DNA from: CAYFYS01 sp965202905
Lineage (GTDB): Bacteria > Pseudomonadota > Alphaproteobacteria > MPNO01
Reading direction: 5' to 3'
Assembly: GCA_965202905.1 (NCBI GenBank)
Contig: OZ241868.1
Location: 2,976,001 to 3,040,000 of the forward strand
Length of the DNA: 64,000 nt
A program made the position numbers and the translations under genes. The notes below the pieces were generated by a model. It saw only the letters and a list, made by a program, of their open reading frames with translations, had not been told where the DNA came from and ran no database searches. This document shows, one piece after another, positions 60,056-64,000 of this stretch; within the stretch, counting starts at the first letter, position 1, and each line of letters starts with the position of its first letter.

Positions 60056-61792
60056 TCAGCGTTCGGCATCATCGCCGCCGAGAATGACACGTTCTTTGGT
60101 GTTCAGGTTGTACAGCTTGAAAACGACATCATTGCAAGCGTTCACGTCACCCGAGCTGGAGGCGTCGATAAGGGCGGTCGTCGTATCGCGCGGGACACGT
60201 GACCAGTGGGGGAGACGAATCCTTCGCAAATACTGCGCCTGAAACCGCAGGTAGCCGCCTCGCATTCGTGTCGAATAGGCGCCGATGAACAGTTTGGCGA
60301 TCCCGGAAAGCAGGACGGCGCGAAGGGCGCGAAGGTCCCAATCACGTGACGTCACGAAATACAGATTGTGGTGCGGATACAGGCGGCCCTCTTCGTAGAT
60401 GACGTGAGCCTCTCCCTTGATGTCCGGGATCAAAAGCTTGGGTGTTGCAGCAAGCGCCGGGTGGATGCGATCGATGGTGCGGTACCAGTTGGCAGGCACC
60501 TTCCGGGCAACGTGGCGCCTGGCGATCTCGTCTCTTCTCTCTGCCAGATACCGCTTCAATCGTGGATAGTGTGCGAGGTTGACGAGTCCGCCTCTTTCAG
60601 CAAACGGATTGATGACGCCAAGCCCCCGCCACCGGACTTCTCCGGACAGAATGTCGCGCGTCGTGGCAAGCGGCAATTTGCGATCATCTTCAACGTCAAG
60701 CTCGTCATATTGGCCGATGAATGCCCTGTCAGCTCCCGTGGCGACTCCGATGCCAACCCTGCACCCTGCTTCCTCGATGCCGGGAAGGTCCCGTTCCAGC
60801 CGCCGAACAATCTCCAGTCGGTTGGAGGGTTCCAGTATCCAGGGCTGCGCGCCATCGGCGATACTGGGCAGTTCCGCGACAAGACCACTTGGTGCGTGCT
60901 TCTCACGATCCACAAGTTGGCAGGCCAGAGAAGTCAACACCCTGCTGTTGATCTCGGGTCGGCGAGCGATACGTGTCGGTCCGGCCTTCCCTCGCCCGAT
61001 CACGAATACTGCTGGATAAGCGACAACCTCCGAATGGAAGGCAGGCGTGTCGACCATATCCACATAAACGTGGAGATGAAATTGCTCCGACAAAAGCCGC
61101 CGCAACGGGCCGCCATAGCGGTTCTTGACCCACCGGTCCGCGCATATGATGCCGACCTTTCCCTCGGCCGAAAGCTGTTTGACCGAACGTTCGATGAATG
61201 GAATGTAGATGTCGGCTCGATCGAAGATGGTCGTGTATCGTGCCCGATACTCGGCAACAAGCGCATCGGGAATAAGCTCTTGACGAACATACGGCGGATT
61301 GCCGACCACGAACGCAAATTCGGACGGTAGTTCGGTTAACAGAAAATCGCCATGAACGAGCCAATGGTTCGTGAGCGCCGTTGCGTCGGCACGGTTGATC
61401 CCCGCTTCGCAAAGCTGCTGAAGCAGCTTGGCCCGGGTCGATTCGAAAGTATTTCGGTGGAGTTCGACGGCACGGATGCAGGATGCCAGGTTCTGTGCCG
61501 GAACAGGCTCTCTTTGACGCCGCCACGCTTCGAGAAGCCGCTCAACGGCGACAAGAAGGAAGTCGCCATCGCCAAAGGACGGTTCCAGAAGCGACAGTTC
61601 GTATAGCGGCTGATCGGCGGTGTAGCCCACAAGGTCGAGGATGAATTCGACGACCTCACGACGCGTGAAGATCGCGCCTCGCGCTTCCGCGCCGGCCTGC
61701 GACAGACGCTTGAGTGCATCTGCCACGGGGCAGAAGCCGGGTAAAGAGGCTTGGCTCGTCAGCGACGGCGAGTCGCGCAAGGCTTCGATCAT
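60056..61792 (-). CDS. N6-adenine DNA methyltransferase of the PaeR7I/XhoI system
   Basis: A 578-residue Eco57I-like class methyltransferase. Motif I LEPSFGDGDFL is at residues 69-79 and the catalytic NPPY at 165-168. The C-terminal half is probably the target-recognition region. ATG 61792 is used; ATG 61819 adds nine residues. It should protect the host at the sites cut by the adjacent nuclease. No controller (C) protein gene was found. Confidence 0.87.
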   Translation of the reverse strand: MIEALRDSPSLTSQASLPGFCPVADALKRLSQAGAEARGAIFTRREVVEFILDLVGYTADQPLYELSLLEPSFGDGDFLLVAVERLLEAWRRQREPVPAQNLASCIRAVELHRNTFESTRAKLLQQLCEAGINRADATALTNHWLVHGDFLLTELPSEFAFVVGNPPYVRQELIPDALVAEYRARYTTIFDRADIYIPFIERSVKQLSAEGKVGIICADRWVKNRYGGPLRRLLSEQFHLHVYVDMVDTPAFHSEVVAYPAVFVIGRGKAGPTRIARRPEINSRVLTSLACQLVDREKHAPSGLVAELPSIADGAQPWILEPSNRLEIVRRLERDLPGIEEAGCRVGIGVATGADRAFIGQYDELDVEDDRKLPLATTRDILSGEVRWRGLGVINPFAERGGLVNLAHYPRLKRYLAERRDEIARRHVARKVPANWYRTIDRIHPALAATPKLLIPDIKGEAHVIYEEGRLYPHHNLYFVTSRDWDLRALRAVLLSGIAKLFIGAYSTRMRGGYLRFQAQYLRRIRLPHWSRVPRDTTTALIDASSSGDVNACNDVVFKLYNLNTKERVILGGDDAER

Positions 61793-61884
61793 CTCACATG
61801 TCCCTGGCAACCGTTGCAACCGTTGCGGATCTCAACCTGGATGCGAATCGGACGCCCGAAAAACCCGGCGTCGATTTCTCCTCT

Positions 61885-61938
61885 GCGGTTCGCGCCGGGA
61901 GCGGCGCGGGAGCGGTTCGCACCGGGAGCGGCGCGGGG
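61885..61938. repeat. 27-bp tandem duplication
   Basis: Two adjacent 27-bp units beginning gcggttcgcrccgggagcgg (61885 and 61912, one internal and one terminal mismatch) lie between the methyltransferase and gcvPB genes. Confidence 0.8.
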
Positions 61939-62074
61939 GAACGCCCGCTCCCGGCGGACTCGGGACGGTAGAACTCGAATCCGGCCGCCATCGGGTGGCG
62001 GGCAAGCCCTTTGCCCGCGACCCCGGCGCCGACCGGCCCGAAGGTTGTATCCCCGGCCATCTCCGCCCCTTCCC

Positions 62075-63595
62075 CTATGTTCGGCCCCGTTCGACGGCCT
62101 GGCCGGGGACGGTTTCGGGCCGCCAGCGCAGCTTCGGATGCCGCGCGGCCCCGGTCTCGTCGAAGCGCCGCCGCGGCGCATCCCGCGGCGCGGCGTGGAA
62201 CGGCTCGGCATCGCCCGATTTCGCGCGCTCCGCCAAGCCGCGCACGGTTGCGATGAAGTGGTCCAGGCTTTGCTTGCTCTCGGTCTCCGTCGGCTCGACC
62301 AGCAGCGCGCCGTGGACGACCAGGGGGAAGTATATGGTCGCCGGGTGGTACCCGGCATCGATCATCGCCTTCGAAAAATCGAGCGTGGTCACCCCGGCGC
62401 CCTTGAGGAACCGGTCGTCGAACAGGGCCTCATGCATGCACGGGCCGTCATAGGACAGGCTCAGGACATCGGCGAGGCTCGCCCCGACATAGTTCGCGTT
62501 CAACACCGCGTCCGAGGAGGCTTGGCGCAGTCCGTCGATGCCGTGGCTCATCATATAGGCGAGCGCGCGGACGAACATGCCCATCTGGCCGTGAAAACCC
62601 TTCACGCGGCCAAACGGCCTTGCGCCGGGCGCGCCCTGGCTCCGGGTCTCGACCAGGGTGAAGCCGTCCGGCCCCTCGACCACATAGGGGACCGGCGCGA
62701 ACGGCGCCAAGGCTGCCGAAAGCGCGACCGGTCCGCTGCCCGGGCCGCCGCCGCCATGCGGGGTCGAGAAGGTTTTGTGCAGGTTGAGGTGCATGCAGTC
62801 GATGCCGAGATCGCCCGGCCGGACGCGACCGACGATGGCGTTGAAGTTCGCGCCGTCGCAATAGAAATAGGCGCCGGCCTCGTGCACCGCCTCGGCCTGC
62901 TCCAGGATCTCGTCCTCGAACAGCCCGCAGGTATTGGGGTTGGTGAGCATGAAGGCGGCGACCTCGTCATCCAGCGCCGCGCGCAGGGCGGCGAGATCGA
63001 CCCGGCCGCGCGGGTTCAACGGCACCGCCTCGACCCGGTAGCCGCAGATCGCAGCGCTCGCCGGGTTCGTGCCGTGGGCCGAATCCGGCACCAGCACGCG
63101 GCGCCGCGCGCCGCCGCCGGCCTCGAGCGCGGCCCGGATGGTCATCAGCCCGGTCGACTCGCCGTGGGCGCCGGCCGCCGGCGACAGAGCGATGGCGGGA
63201 AGACCGGTGAGCTGTCGCAGCCATTCGGCCAGCCGGTCCATCAGCGCCAGCGCGCCCTGGACGGTGGAGACCGGCTGCAGCGGGTGGATGTCGGCGAAGC
63301 CGGGCAGGCGGGCCATCTTCTCGTTGAGTCGCGGGTTGTGCTTCATCGTGCATGAGCCCAGCGGATAGAGCCCGCTGTCGATGCCGTAGTTCTTCTGGCT
63401 GATGCGGGTGTAGTGGCGCACGACCTGCGGCTCGGAAAGCCCCGGCAGGCCGATCGGCCCGGTGCGGCCGAGCCCGCCCAGCCGGTCGGCGTGCGGCGGC
63501 GGCTCGGGCAGATCGACGCCGCAGCGCCCCGGCGCGTCCTGCTCGAAGATCAGCGGCTCCTCGAAGTGAAGCCCGTGATGGCTGGGTCCGCTCAT
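62075..63595 (-). CDS. gcvPB: Glycine dehydrogenase (decarboxylating) subunit 2
   Basis: A 506-residue PLP subunit of the glycine cleavage P-protein. The PLP-Lys motif HLNLHKTFSTPHGGGGPG is intact, and YPLGSCTMKHNPRLNE is near residue 77. Its ATG overlaps the gcvPA stop. The C-terminal 40 residues are Arg-rich and poorly conserved. The split P-protein is the two-subunit form common in many bacteria. Confidence 0.92.
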   Translation of the reverse strand: MSGPSHHGLHFEEPLIFEQDAPGRCGVDLPEPPPHADRLGGLGRTGPIGLPGLSEPQVVRHYTRISQKNYGIDSGLYPLGSCTMKHNPRLNEKMARLPGFADIHPLQPVSTVQGALALMDRLAEWLRQLTGLPAIALSPAAGAHGESTGLMTIRAALEAGGGARRRVLVPDSAHGTNPASAAICGYRVEAVPLNPRGRVDLAALRAALDDEVAAFMLTNPNTCGLFEDEILEQAEAVHEAGAYFYCDGANFNAIVGRVRPGDLGIDCMHLNLHKTFSTPHGGGGPGSGPVALSAALAPFAPVPYVVEGPDGFTLVETRSQGAPGARPFGRVKGFHGQMGMFVRALAYMMSHGIDGLRQASSDAVLNANYVGASLADVLSLSYDGPCMHEALFDDRFLKGAGVTTLDFSKAMIDAGYHPATIYFPLVVHGALLVEPTETESKQSLDHFIATVRGLAERAKSGDAEPFHAAPRDAPRRRFDETGAARHPKLRWRPETVPGQAVERGRT

Positions 63596-64000
63596 TTCAG
63601 AACTTCCGTCAGGGCCGCCTCGAAGGCCGCCATGTCGTCCTCGGTCGCGGTCTCGGTGACGGCCACCAGCATCAGCGGGATCGCCGCATCCTCATCCGGC
63701 AACAGGCGGGAGACCGGCACCCCGCCCAGCACGCCGCGCTCGGCCAGAGCCTCGATGACCGGCGCGGCCGGCCGGTCCAGCCGCAAGGTGAACTCGTTGA
63801 AGAAGGACGAGCTCGCCACCGCCGCGCCGGAAATCCGGTCGAGCCGCCCGGCAAGCCGGACCGCGGCGGCGTGGTTCAGCCGGGCGAGCCGCGCGAACCC
63901 CTCCTCGCCCAGCAGGCTCAGATGGATCGAGAACGCCAGCGCGCACAGCCCCGAGTTGGTGCAGATATTGCTGGTCGCTTTCTCCCGCCTTATGTGCTGC
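63592..64000 (-). CDS. gcvPA: Glycine dehydrogenase (decarboxylating) subunit 1, 3' end only
   Basis: The frame is open to the window edge, so only about the last 135 codons are seen (from QHIRREKATSNICTNS on). REKATSNICTNS and SFFNEFTLRL are typical of GcvPA. The start lies beyond 64000. It is coupled to gcvPB by a 4-bp overlap. Confidence 0.88.
   Translation of the reverse strand, partial: QHIRREKATSNICTNSGLCALAFSIHLSLLGEEGFARLARLNHAAAVRLAGRLDRISGAAVASSSFFNEFTLRLDRPAAPVIEALAERGVLGGVPVSRLLPDEDAAIPLMLVAVTETATEDDMAAFEAALTEVLK

Noticed and set aside
62075..63355. Plus-strand frame opposite gcvPB
   Set aside because: It is a shadow of the strongly conserved glycine dehydrogenase subunit.

Overview
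The window is a high-GC bacterial chromosome segment with dense, frequently overlapping genes (many ATGA or GTGA junctions) and common GTG and TTG starts. The split glycine dehydrogenase (gcvPA/gcvPB), the three-gene transhydrogenase and the ureidoglycine-glyoxylate aminotransferase branch point to an alphaproteobacterium, probably Rhodospirillales-like or a related lineage. That assignment is inferred from gene content, not from a marker gene. No rRNA, tRNA, CRISPR array, insertion sequence or phage gene was seen.

Positions 1 to about 37,200 form a surface-glycan island. It opens with a truncated PglK-like ABC flippase, then a pseudaminic acid route: pseB, pseC, two cytidylyltransferases, a PseG-PseH fusion and pseI. 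Interleaved are three Gfo/Idh oxidoreductases, an SDR, methyltransferases, a sulfotransferase, a formyltransferase, a PIG-L deacetylase and a LIC12162-type transferase. A second block (17.5-26.9 kb) adds two more NeuB-family synthases (one with an N-terminal cupin), a KdsC-like phosphatase, a SpsF-like nucleotidyltransferase, a KdnB-like iron dehydrogenase and a class IV aminotransferase, so a second nonulosonic acid may be made. Then come a GT2 glycosyltransferase, a Wzz-like chain-length protein, a Wzy-like polymerase, galE, a UDP-glucuronate decarboxylase and an orphan bioD. The island ends with a leftward cassette (SxtJ-like, DUF5989/SxtK-like, carbamoyltransferase, SGNH hydrolase) that probably decorates the glycan.

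From 37.5 to 46.8 kb lie the pnt transhydrogenase operon, a decayed PhyH dioxygenase gene, two tandem TauD/TfdA dioxygenases, an EmrA-like membrane fusion protein, a frameshifted EmrB-like exporter and an unknown cysteine-motif protein. From 46.9 to 55.2 kb lies a ureide block: an aldolase, a bicupin and ureidoglycine-glyoxylate aminotransferase leftward; carbamate kinase and DUF2877 rightward; FdrA, DUF1116 and a 61-residue FdrA-domain protein leftward. Together they suggest ureidoglycine to oxalurate to oxamate plus carbamoyl phosphate, with ATP recovered by carbamate kinase.

The most unusual locus is at 55.7-56.0 kb. A 60-codon leftward gene has a consensus Shine-Dalgarno, a near-consensus sigma-70 promoter and a 10-bp palindrome over that promoter. 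Its product resembles a lasso-peptide precursor, but no maturation genes lie in the window. After it come a Rieske dioxygenase pair, a GFA protein, a RidA protein, a PaeR7I/XhoI-type restriction-modification system in lower-GC sequence, and gcvPB with the end of gcvPA.

Two patterns cut across the window. Short tandem duplications of 12-27 bp occur at nine or more places, mostly between genes. Reading-frame damage is clustered at 41.3-45.7 kb.
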